Below are positions 34,838-35,316 of a stretch of DNA of 35,316 nt, one piece after another. Position numbers and translations under genes: made by a program. The notes beneath the pieces are model-generated. The model was not told the DNA's origin. It did no database searches and saw only the letters and a program-made list of their open reading frames with translations. How positions within the stretch are numbered: the first letter of the stretch is position 1; each line of letters opens with the position of its first letter. The DNA comes from Pseudomonadota bacterium (GTDB lineage: Bacteria > Pseudomonadota > Gammaproteobacteria > Burkholderiales > Rhodocyclaceae), in assembly GCA_963205435.1 (NCBI GenBank), contig CAUJIV010000089.1:1-35316 (forward strand), in the 5' to 3' direction.

Positions 34838-35316
34838 ATGTCTCCCCAAGACGTTCTCGAGCTGGTCAAGGACCGCGAAGTCAAGTTCGTCGATTTCCGC
34901 TTCACCGACACCCGCGGCAAGGAGCAGCACGTCGGCGTGCCGGTGAAACGCTTCGGCGCCGGGACCTTCGAGGACGGCCACGCCATCGACGGCTCGTCGA
35001 TGGCCGGCTGGAAGGGCATCCAGTCTTCCGACATGCTGCTGATGCCGGACCCGGCCACCGCCTACATCGACCCCTTCATGGACGAGACGACGCTGGTGCT
35101 CACCTGCGACGTCGTCGAGCCGACCGACGGCAAGGGCTACGACCGCGACCCGCGCTCGATCGCGCGGCGGGCCGAGGCCTACCTGAAATCGACCGGCATC
35201 GGCGACACCGCCTACTTCGGGCCGGAACCCGAGTTCTTCATCTTCGACTCGGTGACCTGGAACGTCGACATGTCGGGCTGCTTCGTGAAGATCAATTCCG
35301 AAGAAGCATCGTGGTC
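34838..35316 (+). CDS. glnA: Glutamine synthetase type I, N-terminal part
   Basis: GlnA makes glutamine from glutamate, ammonia and ATP. The first 159 codons are present and the gene runs off the right edge. It opens [20 protein letters not shown] with the beta-grasp N-terminal domain (including [12 protein letters not shown], which lines the active site of the neighbouring subunit in the dodecamer). The catalytic domain begins with [11 protein letters not shown], containing the first metal-binding Glu pair. AGGAGAG lies about 8 bases before the ATG at 34838. The tyrosine used for adenylylation control in this enzyme class is beyond the window. PII-linked and NtrC-type regulation is known for the family but not visible here. 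Confidence 0.97.
   Translation, partial: MSPQDVLELVKDREVKFVDFRFTDTRGKEQHVGVPVKRFGAGTFEDGHAIDGSSMAGWKGIQSSDMLLMPDPATAYIDPFMDETTLVLTCDVVEPTDGKGYDRDPRSIARRAEAYLKSTGIGDTAYFGPEPEFFIFDSVTWNVDMSGCFVKINSEEASW

Overview
This window is a stretch of GC-rich betaproteobacterial chromosome made almost entirely of housekeeping genes. The protein content and gene orders (accB-accC-prmA-zinc-ribbon protein; ftsY-ftsE-ftsX-rpoH; lolB-ispE-tRNA-Gln-prs-rplY-pth-ychF; M16 peptidase pair-rsmD-coaD-ferredoxin) fit Betaproteobacteria. A Rhodocyclales-like lineage is my best guess, but that is inference from style, not a search. No prophage, CRISPR array, defence island or biosynthetic cluster is visible.

Layout. 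Positions 1-670 are the only clearly accessory stretch: the 5' end of an ISL3-type transposase gene running off the left edge, a REP/BIME-like palindrome array, and a heptamer tandem repeat that stops 12 bp before the next gene. Positions 671-7640 are a leftward block: an uncharacterised protein and a TlpA-like thioredoxin, then aroQ, then accB-accC-prmA-DUF3426 protein-tpx-PfkB kinase. Divergent mpl (7685-9031) is followed by convergent cyoE, then by divergent sco. Positions 10811-14299 are the leftward ftsY-ftsE-ftsX-rpoH cluster, with a CIRCE operator before rpoH. A 269-bp MITE-like element (14375-14643) fills the gap between ftsY and a rightward run: M16 peptidase pair, rsmD, coaD, ferredoxin. 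A dynamin-like GTPase and mutM read leftward (18618-21470). The rightward run TPR lipoprotein-lolB-ispE-tRNA-Gln-prs-rplY-pth-ychF follows (21567-28370). After a bidirectional terminator come a leftward YegP-like gene, rightward gluQ and a CoA-binding protein, leftward nadA-EEP protein-clsB, a rightward CDF transporter with an apparently duplicated C-terminal domain, and the start of glnA at the right edge.

How the genes work together. AccB and AccC supply malonyl-CoA for fatty acid synthesis. FtsY delivers SRP-bound ribosomes to the membrane. FtsEX regulates septal murein hydrolysis, and Mpl recycles murein peptide. CyoE makes heme O, and Sco helps assemble the cytochrome oxidase copper centre. 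LolB inserts lipoproteins, IspE makes isoprenoids, and Prs makes PRPP. RplY, Pth, YchF and GluQ act in translation.

The most interesting signals are regulatory and mobile. First, the CIRCE operator before rpoH has its two arms lying on a -35/-10 promoter pair, which suggests HrcA repression of the sigma-32 gene. Second, the MITE-like element with 27-bp inverted ends abuts a predicted ftsY promoter on one side and ends 7 bp before the M16 start codon on the other. Third, there is the BIME-like array. Fourth, an extended -10 motif (TGCTA followed by an A/T-rich triplet) recurs before several leftward genes. Promoter and hairpin calls were made by eye and have not been tested.
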